A DNA stretch of 53,743 nt, from contig CP070751.1 in NCBI GenBank assembly GCA_020348445.1, positions 2,860,309 through 2,914,051 on the forward strand, written 5' to 3'. Numbering within the stretch: the first letter of the stretch is position 1; the number at the start of each line of letters is the position of its first letter. The notes beneath the pieces were generated by a model. That model had not been told where the DNA came from. It worked only from the letters and a program-made list of their open reading frames with translations, and did not search any database. This document shows, piece after piece, positions 7,601 to 17,109 of the stretch. Both the position numbers and the translations under genes were made by a program. This stretch comes from Thermoplasmata archaeon (GTDB lineage Archaea > Thermoplasmatota > Thermoplasmata > GCA-020350865).

Positions 7601-9086
7601 ATACGACTTCAGGGGAATTACTTACAGCATTGTTTTCATTGTTCTGAGCACCAAAGGTCATCCCATGTAAGCTGTGAATCCAGAATGGACAATAAATTCC
7701 CTCAGAGTAAATCCTAGATACCGAGCCAATAGAGGGGTCGTTAATTGGATCAGGAGCTACGCCTTCCTGTCCAAATGAAACCCCATCAATCAGAGTGAAA
7801 TATCCACCCAGATCTAAGTACAGATCGATTGTATCACCCTCTGAATCGATGGTCTCCATGGAATCCAGGGTAAAAACGCTGTATTCATTGGTTGGGAGGG
7901 GATTTTTATCCCACGTTCCTGACAATTGTGTCATCCCGTCATCTACTGACAGGAAAAATTCGTTTAAATCTGTGGACGCAAATTTCGAATTGAACACCTC
8001 AATTTGTTGGATTTGGGAGCTTGAATCTGAAAACTCAGTTATATGAAATGCATTTGCAACTGCCACAGGGTAATAGTAGTTACGTGCCTCATTCAATGCC
8101 GTTATCATGCCCTCATAAGTGTCGTTTATAGCTACCACCAAAGTGACCATTTTTGATGAATCCGCAGGTATGGTGATTCCATTCCATCCAACAGTGGAGG
8201 TTATATTTCCAGGTACGACTCCATCTGTGGCAGTGGAGTTAGGTGCGTGAAGGCGCTCGTACAACCATGTTTCATTTTCCCAGAACATTTTATAATCGTC
8301 ATAGGTGGTTGGGTGATAATCCTGTGAGTGGTAATGGGTGATGGGATCTGAAACCATGGCAGAGGCAAATCCAATTGTTGTCCCATTCCAATAACCACCT
8401 CCAATATCAGAAGCCCAATAGACATCGTATGTGTCGTTAAAACCGTCGATATCATCCCCGCCATCGTAGCCCACACCACCGTGTGCACCTACCTGAGAGA
8501 GCGGTAACTCAAGACCGATACAAACACCTGAAATATCTGCACCCTTTATATTTGTCAATGTCCATTCCAATATGGCCCAATCCTTATCCTTAACAGTCCA
8601 CACTGCTTGATCTATAAGTAGGTCGTTAGGATCCCCCGTCCCTTCACCAGTATTTTGGAAGGAAGCAATGCTTTTTTGTGTTGTTTCATCATCAAGGACC
8701 ATGGTAAGTTCGCTCACTGTTGTAAAGTCATCTGGATTGAAGTACGGATATACAGAGAAACACTCCGCTATATCTTCTGATCCAGGGATATGATTATAGT
8801 TATCCTGATCTATTACCAAACCAATGGGTCCTGAACCCTTGATGGCATCATAACTTGTTTGAGGAACAGCAGCAGAAGGAACCCATCGACTTATGGCTTG
8901 AATTATCCTCCCATAATCACTAAGCCACTCGATCCAAACATTACCATTATCATGGTTTAACCATGAAGCACTTGCGTTAGGTGTGTATATGGTTATGCAT
9001 ATCAATTGAGTACTCAATACGACAGTTACCGTCACGAAGAGGGAGAATCTTCTTCTTTGTCCAGACACTTTCCTCCTAATTTGCAT
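4653..9086 (-). CDS. Giant secreted vWA / lamin-tail-domain surface protein
   Basis: The protein has 1477 residues. A basic N-terminus and hydrophobic stretch (about residues 10-38, ending at ASA) form a signal peptide. Residues 40-330 are a beta-rich extracellular region. A lamin-tail-like domain (VVLNEVMFNP ... VYLYDDEG) spans about 490-600. A von Willebrand A domain begins at about 800 with the MIDAS motif DSSGS, followed by STAIG and LLTDG, so metal-dependent ligand binding is likely intact. Fn3-like and 'SIPLEP'-type beta modules fill 1100-1477. The last 90 residues closely match the end of the upstream paralogue. There is no C-terminal membrane anchor. The ATG at 9086 has a GAGGGG ribosome site and lies 18 bp after the previous gene, so the two form one operon. 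Role in adhesion or envelope structure is inferred. Confidence 0.8.
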   Translation of the reverse strand: MQIRRKVSGQRRRFSLFVTVTVVLSTQLICITIYTPNASASWLNHDNGNVWIEWLSDYGRIIQAISRWVPSAAVPQTSYDAIKGSGPIGLVIDQDNYNHIPGSEDIAECFSVYPYFNPDDFTTVSELTMVLDDETTQKSIASFQNTGEGTGDPNDLLIDQAVWTVKDKDWAILEWTLTNIKGADISGVCIGLELPLSQVGAHGGVGYDGGDDIDGFNDTYDVYWASDIGGGYWNGTTIGFASAMVSDPITHYHSQDYHPTTYDDYKMFWENETWLYERLHAPNSTATDGVVPGNITSTVGWNGITIPADSSKMVTLVVAINDTYEGMITALNEARNYYYPVAVANAFHITEFSDSSSQIQQIEVFNSKFASTDLNEFFLSVDDGMTQLSGTWDKNPLPTNEYSVFTLDSMETIDSEGDTIDLYLDLGGYFTLIDGVSFGQEGVAPDPINDPSIGSVSRIYSEGIYCPFWIHSLHGMTFGAQNNENNAVSNSPEVVLNEVMFNPTAPQYGFIELMYIGESSINLYNFSVVTDDIMYIQGNHILDFNDSYFVILYEDAPWLFANNNLSNTADNVYLYDDEGTLLDMVGWNTEHQENKTVKRIPEGNGTYQGYDDVTSEAAGWMFDQTPTIPLIHIGPKGQFEYGKQGDEIWYNLTITNKMNTGELFDIFNQSLPEDWFVEIYTGDRTTKITDSDADGVPDIYIDFDSHVNISIKVTIPSIWIVADHVNSTITVRANCNSAITYSVVVQTRVYPYLIPDKFISPTQINVLGSGYDEQATITLNVTGAGFPTLKLFYEYQDTVLAIDSSGSMLVNDPDDLRIEAAKNYVDKLEPDDRACVVDFDNDAILVNDHHLSTNYDQIKDDIDTVDSSGSTAIGAALQCSNNELIECGDPTHIWVIILLTDGQGNDDELAYSEAHRAKNNGIRIYTIGLGDDHNEELLQDIAQITDGKYYPASNATCLYAIYEEVAGEIETYDYIAGVDLDTTDANPMITDVLPPWIDYVPGSFLIEPDHISENESGYTFLEWNVSSIFVYETWTVTFNITSKMCGYLEANNFTQSRINYTDIANSSVELLFPKTMINVVIGDLLPPELFIEVVDDYGNPDGKGHNTLLFWIPRSPRVKYYLIYRSENQTDFDFSTPWKRTDLDYDNGYIPTRTTWNDTDSAEPGEKNYHQELYYTIRAVDNMSMVSYTSRTVGKWTKQFYEGVNTFSIPLEPLRIMDTCRYTVDMNANYIKFIDPISHTWVQHNIGDRHKNNILMEVGKGFEVEFDGPAKYTFCGMPGAMIIYDNVSFGFNATPRTGDADSLTASVDGTSGDVTLSWARPSSLDMDHRYHVLRSISRDGFWKGNYDLLASLAYDTLSYTDYGNATAGPHFYYIIIPVNGTGERGASSYSIGVWTGKYSMDYDTLGLPLKLNSTHSTDWFCDAIPNVWGMNYYNVPEQRWMWHKTIMPKGAYDVDVVMAEGYQISTTYPTFYSYIGI

Positions 9087-9104
9087 TTTGTTCCCCTCAT
9101 TTTC

Positions 9105-12100
9105 TCAAATCCCCACAAAACTGTAAATTGTTGATGCTATTGTGGAAACCTGATAACCGCAAGCCATGACCACATCAACATCAAAAGCCCCTTGGGGCAT
9201 GATGGTTTTATGCCACATCCAACGCTGCTCTTGGGTATTATAGTAATTTATTCCCCAGACATCAGGTATGGCATCACAGTACCAATCTGTAGAGTGAATA
9301 GAATCAGGTTTTAAAGGCAACCCCATTGTATCATATTGTGCGTAAACCTTTTCGGTCCATACACCCAGGCTGTACGTTCCATTAAATCCCGTATGGAGGC
9401 CTGGCTCACTCACCGCAACCACCATGTAGTAACACTGCGACATCGTGTCAAACATATCAACTGAGGCGGCATCTCTATCGATATAGCTCGTGTCATTTGG
9501 ATCATAGTAGTTGGTTTCCCACCAATAAAGGAGGCTTAGATTGTTAAATCCCTCCCTTGTTTTGGACTTGTAAATGATATAATGGTCTGCTCCAGGAACA
9601 GGATCCCAAGTTAGTATGACATCAAAACCATTTATAACACTGATTGCGAAGTTGGCGGGAGGAGGTATCTCTCCCTCCATATATCTTATATGAGCTCCAG
9701 GTCTTCCAACAAATGTGAAATTGTTGTTTGAAGGTGCGGTGTCATTTATGCATATCTCATAACCTTCTCCTAAAACCATGTCCATATCTCGGGAGCTCCC
9801 GTCATCATAATCGTGCTGCACCCACTTGTGGGAATGGCGATGCATCCACCTTATATAATTACAATTCGGGATGTTGGTTGTATACCAATTTGTGGTTTTT
9901 GTTTCAAAGGGCTCCAAGGGTAAGGAGAATGTGCTTACCCCTGGTAAAAAGAGCTTAGTCCATTTGCCTACAGTGTTGCTTGTCACGCTTTTTACACCAA
10001 TTTGGTTTACTGCTCTTATTATGTAATACTCCTGTTCCTCAGAATAGGTATCCAGTGCCGCACCTGTTATGTTCCATGTGGTCCTAAGAGGTATTATTCC
10101 CTCATCACCATGTCGTGAGGTGTTTATCCATACATCTGAGAAATCAAAGGCTGTCTGCGATGGAGCCTTGTAAATGAGGTAGTGATGAAGGCCCTTCTCC
10201 TTTGGAGGCTCCCAATAAAGTTGAACATCATTTCCAATTACCTTGTTAAAGAGTTTAGGCGGTGAAGGCGCGCCTGGTTTGACGTATACCCACACTTCTG
10301 GAAAGGGTTCTGTAACGTTTATTCCACTCCATTTGGTGTATCCCACCCAGGAGCCATCCACATAATTGGTTAATTGATAACCCGGTTCATTTGAAACCAC
10401 ATTGAAACTATAGGTGTAAGTATCTCCAACAAGCACCCTATCTAGATTCCATTTAAAAGTCGTGAATCCCGATGCATTAGATGTGATATTATCTGGGTAA
10501 ACATTGAAGGATGAGGGAACATAATCAATATAATCAGGCAACACGTCCTTTACCAGGGATACATCAATTGCATAGTGGGTGGTCTCGTATCTGATCTCAT
10601 GATATACCCCCTTTAAGTAGCCAATGTTTCTTGGGGCGGTTCCAGGAGGTCCAGCTCGATAATACTTACCACCTGATATCTCGGCGATCTCCTGAAGAAG
10701 AGTTTCATTGGGCTCTTGGCCAAAGGCGATGGGATATACCTTTATTCCATTATCCTTGGCGCGGTATGCTTCATCGTAAGCAACACCAACATCAATTTCC
10801 GGCACCTCACCATCTGACAAAAGGATTATTACCCAGGTGTGATCTGGATCACCATTGCCAATCAGCTCATCTATTGCCATCTGCAAAGCTTTTCCAATAT
10901 ATGTTTGACCATCACTACCTGGTGATTCACTATTGTCTATGGAATCCAGGTCTTTTTTAATTTGAATATAATCTGAGCTAAGGGAGTTCACCAATTTTGC
11001 AGTCCAATCAAAATCAACAACAGCACCACGGTCAGGTATCTCCATTTCATCGACATAGCCCTTTGCTGCATCTATTCGGTATCTGTTAACATCATTCCAG
11101 TCCATGCTGCCTGAGCTATCCATACAGAATACTACGTCCTGATAAAAAATCTTAGTAGGAGGAATACCCGCACCTTTAATCTCAAGAGTTAGAGTTGTCT
11201 CTTGAGGAAGCAAGCTTGTCCCATTCAACCAAACCTCCTCTGGATTTGCCCATTTATCAACCTCGATATGCGGGTGGGTATCGGTTCTGATCAGGGCCGT
11301 GTCCCAACCATTTGGATTCTTAGATGATACTGCAGTGATTATGATCTCATCAAAATCACCAGAGTTTTTAGAAGGGATCGTCACCTTTACGATGATCTTA
11401 ATCACCTGATTTGTGGAAAGTTCACCTGTGTCTATGAATCCGTCACCATCGTTATCGGCAAGCAAGGTCGCATTATCGTCTTCATATAGCTCTACAACCC
11501 ATCCATCCCCAGGGAGTGAGAGCAACAAATCAATATAATCTGCAATGTTCTGATGATTTGTTATATACAGCTCATATACAACGGTCTCACCTAAATCCCC
11601 CTTTCCAACCTGATCTGATTCTATAGAAACAACTGACATGCTCGGGATCTGGTTAAATTGCCATCCCGCAGCAATTGAGCTGGAATCGTCATAACCCATC
11701 ACCCCGTGCCTCTTCCCGTTCTTTTCCACACCAAATCCATCTGGAACCCTTGCCATGGAGGTATCTGGTATGTGAGAATTGCTCCAACCAACCTCGTCCA
11801 CCAATAGGCCGCTGTCGGTATACAAATAGATGTTATCACCGTTTATATTTACTGAGCCAAATAAACCTGAAAACATGCTCACATTTATCACATATATCGG
11901 GCTCTGAAGGTCAAGCTGTGTGCTTATGGTATTATAAGGGGCTGAAGGAGGGAGGGTGAAAACAGAATCACCAACAACCAATTTCCAACCATTGATATCC
12001 ATACCAGGATCATTACCAGGATAACCAACATACCTCAGCTCAATAAAAGGCTCTTGTAATCCCGGATTGAAAAGAACCTCGTTTAGGACAACATATTGGA

Positions 12101-14537
12101 AATCAACTTCGCCTGGGCCGTCGTTCTCTGAGCCTACGGTTGGAGTGATATCCCTAGCCCATTCATCTTTGTAATTGTTGTTATCCCAATATCTTGCCAC
12201 GCTCTCCCCTGGGATTGGGTCAGGTACTGTACCTTTCTGGCCATATGATACCTCGTTATTTATCAGCATTTCTGGGATGGAAGTATTGACGATACAGATT
12301 GTTTCTCCTTGATCATCAAGATCTCCTCCAACTGTAATCTCATAATAGGCGTATCCTCCGCGTGAAATCGAGGGGGTGCTCCAGGTCCCAGAGGAAAGCC
12401 ATGAACCACCCCTGTCCAATGTGATACCATAATCATTAATATCTGCAGTAACTCGACCTTCATTATATACCTCCATGTACTCGATACCTCCACTGTCCAC
12501 TATTTCAGTGATGATCAATTCGGGCATGGCAGATGAGGCCCACACAGAAACATCATCCAAATACCAACCACGCCATGTGTCAGGCTCAAATTTCCCGCCT
12601 TTGATATCCTCAAGAAGTTGCCAGCCAAACCTAACATAAGGCTCATCTGCGACAAAGGACGTCATATCAAGCTCTTCGTAAACCCAGTTGCCTGTCTCCC
12701 CTTTGAATTTTATTCCAGTTGGATAGATAGTTGTAATCGGATCTGAATCAAATGTGTACACAACCTCCCCCCAATCACCGTCTGGTGTGGGTTGGATTTG
12801 CCACCAATGGTGAAATGACAATGTAATACCGTCACATCCTGTAAAATCAAAAGCAGATGCTTCGGGAGTGAACAAGTAGCAATTTGTACCCTCCTCATAA
12901 TAATGACCTTTCCCTGGCGTGTCTGTAGCCCAGCAATAATCTGGCGAGGGCATAGAGAAATAGGGAGGTACGGACCCGTATCTCGATATTTTATGGCGTA
13001 CCCATCGAGTTGTTGATCCACTGAATAGTGAGCTGTTCCAAAGTCCGTTTGCCGTATCTCCCCCATCCTCCATATCATCACTCCAGTGCATCTTCCAATC
13101 CCGGGGATGTATGCTTACTGTCGATACATTATTATAAATAAATTGATCGATGTCTAATAAAGTTGTGACCGTAAATAAATACTCACATGCTACAGTTGGA
13201 GTAAAACTCCATTGTAACTCGATTTTTCCATCATGCCACTTATTGCCAATCCAACCCTCGGGTTCCAAATCCGATATAAATTGTAAGGAACTTCCATTGA
13301 TGAATGGTGGTATAATCAAATTGGTGGTAAGTACACCTTCAACCCAAAAGCTTACCTTCCAGTCACCGTAGTTCTTAATGGTTACATTGATAAATACGGT
13401 TTCGTTGATATTGATTACCTCAGGTACATCAATTATCTCCACGCCCACATCAGGAAAGGGTGTTTTTGTGATCAATTCAGCAGTATTATTCTTTGTTGGG
13501 TCAACAAATGATACAACATGGACTATAGTTAGATCTGATACATCCCAGTCAGTGACATAACTTGGTATGGTCACATTCACGATTATCTTCCTTTGCTGCC
13601 CTGCCCAAAGAAAAACGTCGGGTAAGCCCGGTATGCCTCCATTATCCTGCAGGGGTAAGTAGGTAGATGCATCCAAAATTCGCACCTGCCAGTTGTTTGT
13701 ATCTGTATAGTAAATATCTATTGTATCGCTGACGTTGTTCCAATTTCTGATTGTGAGGGCATGAGATACTGTTTCACCACCAAGCCCCACGCCGGTTTGG
13801 TCGGGGCCAATTGTAGGGCCATCGTAGCGTAAGATATCCACTGAGACGTCATCGATGTACCATCCCCTGGAATCGCTTACATACCTATCATGGTAATCAG
13901 GTGAACCAAAAGGTATACCAAAACCGGCAGTACCGATAAAATAGAATTCTATGGAAAACCACATTCCTATATAATCTGCTAAATCAAAAGTTACCTTTTG
14001 CCAGTTAGATAATGTCCCATTGTAAGCCGGTCTTAGGCCATATCTATGGGCATAGACACCATCGTCATATGTCCCTGCAGATCCTGGGTAACCCCCCTCT
14101 GGCTCCACCCTATGCCATAGATCATTGACTTTTATCGAAAACCAACCGCCATCTATTTCACCAGGGAAACTGTAAGCAGAGAAGTTATACCAATGCCAAA
14201 ACGTCAATGTTGCACTTACTATGGGTATGGAATCTGATAAAAGGATTCGTGGTGACTTTACCCATGTTTCTATGCGATAGGTGTAGTTCCCCGACAGATT
14301 TGTACCCAAACAGTTGCTTCCTGAGTATGGTATGGGGGGCGCTTGGGGGGTTCCTACCTCCCATCCAATGGTCTCTTCAGACCATGGATCACCAAAAGTA
14401 GTGGTCTGCCATAATCCCGGGTTCTCAAAATCCTCAAAAAATACGTTCTCAGCAATAAGGCCACTTGCATTTGGGAGGATATCAGGAACTAGCAACGGAA
14501 GAAGGGATAAAGTTCCATTTAGGATCAGTACAACCAT
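9105..14537 (-). CDS. Giant secreted vWA / lamin-tail-domain surface protein (paralogue)
   Basis: The protein has 1810 residues from the first canonical start. Order: signal peptide; a jelly-roll 'DFENPGLW' domain repeated at about 35-240 and 480-665 (both end in WRGWYLDDVSVW-like blocks, as in MAM-like sandwiches); two lamin-tail-like domains at about 670 and 815; and a vWA domain with DSSGS at about 1139. The tail of beta modules matches that of the 4653-9086 protein. The reading frame continues 22 codons upstream through a basic stretch (RPTRKLPKR) that would complete the signal peptide. An AGGAGGG site at 14607-14613 precedes an in-frame ACG, so the true start may be non-canonical at 14600. 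It is first gene of a minus-strand operon. Confidence 0.8.
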   Translation of the reverse strand: MVVLILNGTLSLLPLLVPDILPNASGLIAENVFFEDFENPGLWQTTTFGDPWSEETIGWEVGTPQAPPIPYSGSNCLGTNLSGNYTYRIETWVKSPRILLSDSIPIVSATLTFWHWYNFSAYSFPGEIDGGWFSIKVNDLWHRVEPEGGYPGSAGTYDDGVYAHRYGLRPAYNGTLSNWQKVTFDLADYIGMWFSIEFYFIGTAGFGIPFGSPDYHDRYVSDSRGWYIDDVSVDILRYDGPTIGPDQTGVGLGGETVSHALTIRNWNNVSDTIDIYYTDTNNWQVRILDASTYLPLQDNGGIPGLPDVFLWAGQQRKIIVNVTIPSYVTDWDVSDLTIVHVVSFVDPTKNNTAELITKTPFPDVGVEIIDVPEVININETVFINVTIKNYGDWKVSFWVEGVLTTNLIIPPFINGSSLQFISDLEPEGWIGNKWHDGKIELQWSFTPTVACEYLFTVTTLLDIDQFIYNNVSTVSIHPRDWKMHWSDDMEDGGDTANGLWNSSLFSGSTTRWVRHKISRYGSVPPYFSMPSPDYCWATDTPGKGHYYEEGTNCYLFTPEASAFDFTGCDGITLSFHHWWQIQPTPDGDWGEVVYTFDSDPITTIYPTGIKFKGETGNWVYEELDMTSFVADEPYVRFGWQLLEDIKGGKFEPDTWRGWYLDDVSVWASSAMPELIITEIVDSGGIEYMEVYNEGRVTADINDYGITLDRGGSWLSSGTWSTPSISRGGYAYYEITVGGDLDDQGETICIVNTSIPEMLINNEVSYGQKGTVPDPIPGESVARYWDNNNYKDEWARDITPTVGSENDGPGEVDFQYVVLNEVLFNPGLQEPFIELRYVGYPGNDPGMDINGWKLVVGDSVFTLPPSAPYNTISTQLDLQSPIYVINVSMFSGLFGSVNINGDNIYLYTDSGLLVDEVGWSNSHIPDTSMARVPDGFGVEKNGKRHGVMGYDDSSSIAAGWQFNQIPSMSVVSIESDQVGKGDLGETVVYELYITNHQNIADYIDLLLSLPGDGWVVELYEDDNATLLADNDGDGFIDTGELSTNQVIKIIVKVTIPSKNSGDFDEIIITAVSSKNPNGWDTALIRTDTHPHIEVDKWANPEEVWLNGTSLLPQETTLTLEIKGAGIPPTKIFYQDVVFCMDSSGSMDWNDVNRYRIDAAKGYVDEMEIPDRGAVVDFDWTAKLVNSLSSDYIQIKKDLDSIDNSESPGSDGQTYIGKALQMAIDELIGNGDPDHTWVIILLSDGEVPEIDVGVAYDEAYRAKDNGIKVYPIAFGQEPNETLLQEIAEISGGKYYRAGPPGTAPRNIGYLKGVYHEIRYETTHYAIDVSLVKDVLPDYIDYVPSSFNVYPDNITSNASGFTTFKWNLDRVLVGDTYTYSFNVVSNEPGYQLTNYVDGSWVGYTKWSGINVTEPFPEVWVYVKPGAPSPPKLFNKVIGNDVQLYWEPPKEKGLHHYLIYKAPSQTAFDFSDVWINTSRHGDEGIIPLRTTWNITGAALDTYSEEQEYYIIRAVNQIGVKSVTSNTVGKWTKLFLPGVSTFSLPLEPFETKTTNWYTTNIPNCNYIRWMHRHSHKWVQHDYDDGSSRDMDMVLGEGYEICINDTAPSNNNFTFVGRPGAHIRYMEGEIPPPANFAISVINGFDVILTWDPVPGADHYIIYKSKTREGFNNLSLLYWWETNYYDPNDTSYIDRDAASVDMFDTMSQCYYMVVAVSEPGLHTGFNGTYSLGVWTEKVYAQYDTMGLPLKPDSIHSTDWYCDAIPDVWGINYYNTQEQRWMWHKTIMPQGAFDVDVVMACGYQVSTIASTIYSFVGI

Positions 14538-14606
14538 GATAACAATAGAAAAAATTCGTTTGGGTAGTTTTCTTGTTGGCCTAGGTTTTTTATTTCTCGT
14601 TACTTT

Positions 14607-14613
14607 CCCTCCT
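14607..14613 (-). promoter_or_regulatory. Ribosome site pointing to an upstream, non-canonical start
   Basis: AGGAGGG on the minus strand lies 6 nt before an ACG codon (14598-14600) that is in frame with the giant vWA gene. It is 70 nt upstream of the first ATG, too far to serve it. A TATA-like CCTAAAAAAAGG lies further up, near 14660-14672. Confidence 0.45.
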
Positions 14614-14833
14614 ATTCATTCCCGTAGATGAATGCCAGGCGAGTGTATGCGAAACAGCAAATCCTTTTTTTAGGTTCTCGGATGTCTTGTGTGGAATTTC
14701 TCCAAAGGACCTGCGTAGTCAGCGTCTGTTCTCAAAGAGTTGTGGACATGATATGGGTAGTTGATAAAGTCAATATTAAGTCCACCTTTCTCAAATTATT
14801 GCTGTTCATTTTATTATAATAATTATTTTAATA

Positions 14834-14843
14834 CGTATAAAAG
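14834..14843 (+). promoter_or_regulatory. TATA box upstream of the aminotransferase gene
   Basis: CGTATAAAAG follows an AT-rich stretch and would start transcription near 14866. That leaves a leader of about 135 nt before the ATG at 15003. The leader holds a 28-codon open frame (14884-14970), which could be a leader peptide or chance. Nothing else is seen between 14614 and 14833 apart from the weak minus-strand TATA-like element. Confidence 0.45.
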
Positions 14844-15002
14844 AAGATTGGAGCAGTTTTTTGCCCATTTCAATGATTAAACCATGATTCTCGCCAAGTA
14901 TGCAAATGAGTGGCGCGCAGAAATCGTGCAAAGCCTACCTATTTTATCGAATTTTTGCCATCAATTATAATTATCCTGAATCAGATGCAGGGGTGTGATG
15001 TC

Positions 15003-16097
15003 ATGAATTTCCAAACAGTGGATTACATTGACTGGTTCAGGATCAATTGGCATGATATAGATTATGACCTGGCAACAAGTGGATTGCACCCTGTAAGTTT
15101 AAGTGATGTGAACATTCATCTTGATGATTTGAACCTGGGGAAAACCCTTTTCTTCGGCCATCCAAAACTTGTGGAGATGATATCTGAAATTTATGGTGTT
15201 GAAGAAAACGAGATTCTAATAACCTCAGGCTCCACACATGCCAACTATCTTATGTGTGCCCTTCTAATTGAACAAGGTGATGAGGTAATAATCGAGCGCC
15301 CTGTTTACACTCCACTTTTAGATGTTGTGAAATTCTTTGGGGCCAAAGTAAAATATTTAGAAAGAAAATACGAGGAAGGATATAATTTGAATTTGGAGCA
15401 ATTAAAGGAGATGACAGGCAAGGACACGAGGATGATGGTTTTCACGAATCTCCACAATCCTTCTGGTGCCATGACTAATGAAAAGACTCTCAAAGCCATT
15501 AGCGAAATTGCAGACGACAATAATATCTATGTTCTCTCGGATGAGGTTTACAGGGATTTCATTTTCGAGAATGCACCTCCAATCTTTTCATCACTCACCC
15601 AACTTGGAATTTCCACGTGCAGCGTCTCAAAATTCTATGGTGCTGGAGCCCTGCGTGTGGGATGGGCAATGTGCAGGGAAGAGCTTGTGGACAAAGCAAG
15701 GAAGCTCAACGACTATATCCTAGCTGCAAATTCCTGCGGAGGTGAGGAAATAGCGGCTTTGATTATGGAAAATAGGAGCTGGTTCGTTGAAAAGATCATG
15801 AATATAACGAAGAGAAACCGCCCCCTGGTAAAAAGCTGGATTGAAAAAAGAGAGGATCTTGAGGGGATTGTTCCAAGACACGGTTTTATATGTTTTCCGA
15901 GGTTGCTTTTGGATATCGATTCCATGGAGCTTACAGAGCTATTACTTAAAAAATATAGAACCATGATTTCACCGGCTCGTTTCTTTGATTGTGAAAAACA
16001 CATCAGAATTGGATATGGAGGGGATGAAATGATCCTTGAAAAAGGACTTGAATACTTGGGCTTTGCCTTGGATGAATTGGGAGGATCAGAAAAATAA
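15003..16097 (+). CDS. PLP-dependent class I/II aminotransferase
   Basis: The protein has 364 residues and the fold-type I aminotransferase layout: NLHNPSG (cofactor-contacting Asn), LSDEVYRDF (Asp and Tyr that contact the pyridine ring), SVSKFYGAGALRVGW (Schiff-base Lys) and HIRIGYG (substrate-carboxylate Arg). It should transfer an amino group between an amino acid and a 2-oxo acid in the cytoplasm; the substrate cannot be read from sequence. The frame extends upstream to a GTG at 14910, but those 31 residues do not look like the family. The ATG at 15003, with GGGGTG nine bases upstream, starts directly before the conserved N-terminal segment. The radical SAM gene follows after 27 bp, probably in the same transcript. 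Confidence 0.85.
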   Translation: MNFQTVDYIDWFRINWHDIDYDLATSGLHPVSLSDVNIHLDDLNLGKTLFFGHPKLVEMISEIYGVEENEILITSGSTHANYLMCALLIEQGDEVIIERPVYTPLLDVVKFFGAKVKYLERKYEEGYNLNLEQLKEMTGKDTRMMVFTNLHNPSGAMTNEKTLKAISEIADDNNIYVLSDEVYRDFIFENAPPIFSSLTQLGISTCSVSKFYGAGALRVGWAMCREELVDKARKLNDYILAANSCGGEEIAALIMENRSWFVEKIMNITKRNRPLVKSWIEKREDLEGIVPRHGFICFPRLLLDIDSMELTELLLKKYRTMISPARFFDCEKHIRIGYGGDEMILEKGLEYLGFALDELGGSEK

Positions 16098-16124
16098 TGA
16101 TAGATTAAATCAAGGGGAAATAAA

Positions 16125-16994
16125 ATGGACCTCGAATACAGACCCTTATACCCCAAACATGTACTGGACTCTACAAAAAATTCACTTTTTAAATGTAGTT
16201 ATATTGTTTCCCCCTACATAGGCTGTGAATACAATTGTGTCTATTGCACTGGATGTATCTTCAGGGAAGAGCCAAAGGAATTTAAGAAGACGATACAAAT
16301 CAAAGTAAATGCCCCTGCGCTTATTAGAAAGGAGTTGAAAAGCGCAAAAAAGAATTTGGTTTGTTTAAAAGGATATCAACCAGTGGAGAAGGAATATAGA
16401 CTTACAAGAAAGATATTAGAAGCACTCTTTTATCGAAAATTTCCTGTCCACATAGTGACTAAATCGGATATGATAACAAAAGATATTGATATATTGGAAA
16501 AAATGTCAGAAGAGGGATTTTGTACAGTCACATTTATCCTTAATACCCTCGATAAAGACATCCTGAAAATCTTTGAACCTCATGCTCCTTCTCCTAAGAA
16601 GCGCATGAAGGCTCTGGAAAGCATAACCAGCGCTGGGATCACCGCTGGAATCGCACTTTCACCCATTGTACCTTATATTACAGACTCGAAAGAGCAATTG
16701 GAGGAAATTATCAAAAGAGCAGCAGAATCCAAGGCAAGTTATGTGATGCCATTGGTATTAACACTGGATGATTCCATCAGGCCGCAGGTAATTGATGTCA
16801 TTAAAAGGAATTTTCCAACGCAATTGGTTAAATATAGAAAGCTCTACGAATTTGGATCGTCTGCAGATGTAAAATATTCCAGGCAACTGAAGAGCAGATT
16901 GAGGTTTTTACTGGATAAATATTCCTTAAATGAGGAAATGCCCGTTTACGATGCCCAAAGGAGGACGAAGCAGATTAATATAGAAGAATTTTAA
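16125..16994 (+). CDS. Radical SAM protein, SplB-like
   Basis: The protein has 289 residues. The cluster motif is C-x3-C-x2-C in GCEYNCVYCTGC near the N-terminus, preceded by SPYIGC. This wording (SPYxGCxxxCxYC) is typical of SplB-related radical SAM proteins, which include spore photoproduct lyase and many archaeal proteins of unknown reaction. A TIM-barrel-like middle follows (VHIVTKSDMITKDIDIL, TVTFILNTLD, GITAGIALSPIVPYITD). It lacks the C-terminal features that would prove DNA-lesion repair, so the substrate is unknown. It starts at the ATG at 16125, 27 bp after the aminotransferase stop. Confidence 0.8.
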   Translation: MDLEYRPLYPKHVLDSTKNSLFKCSYIVSPYIGCEYNCVYCTGCIFREEPKEFKKTIQIKVNAPALIRKELKSAKKNLVCLKGYQPVEKEYRLTRKILEALFYRKFPVHIVTKSDMITKDIDILEKMSEEGFCTVTFILNTLDKDILKIFEPHAPSPKKRMKALESITSAGITAGIALSPIVPYITDSKEQLEEIIKRAAESKASYVMPLVLTLDDSIRPQVIDVIKRNFPTQLVKYRKLYEFGSSADVKYSRQLKSRLRFLLDKYSLNEEMPVYDAQRRTKQINIEEF

Positions 16995-17066
16995 AAACAG
17001 GTTTTTTATCCACATTTTAATGGACTCTTAGCCAGATTTTCATTTATTTATAACTTAAGAGAAAAA

Positions 17067-17080
17067 CCTATATATATAAG
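17067..17080 (+). promoter_or_regulatory. Strong BRE/TATA promoter
   Basis: GAAAAACC-TATATATATAAG gives a textbook BRE and TATA box. Transcription should start near 17103, leaving a very short leader before the ATG at 17110. Its quality argues that the broken small gene downstream is, or recently was, expressed. Confidence 0.65.
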
Positions 17081-17109
17081 GACGCATGTAAACTACTGAG
17101 GGAATTTCT

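Noticed and set aside
7795..8488. Open frames opposite or out of frame with the giant vWA genes (also near 5490, 10631, 12710 and 13150)
   Set aside because: They follow the codon pattern of the long minus-strand genes and contain no recognisable domain.
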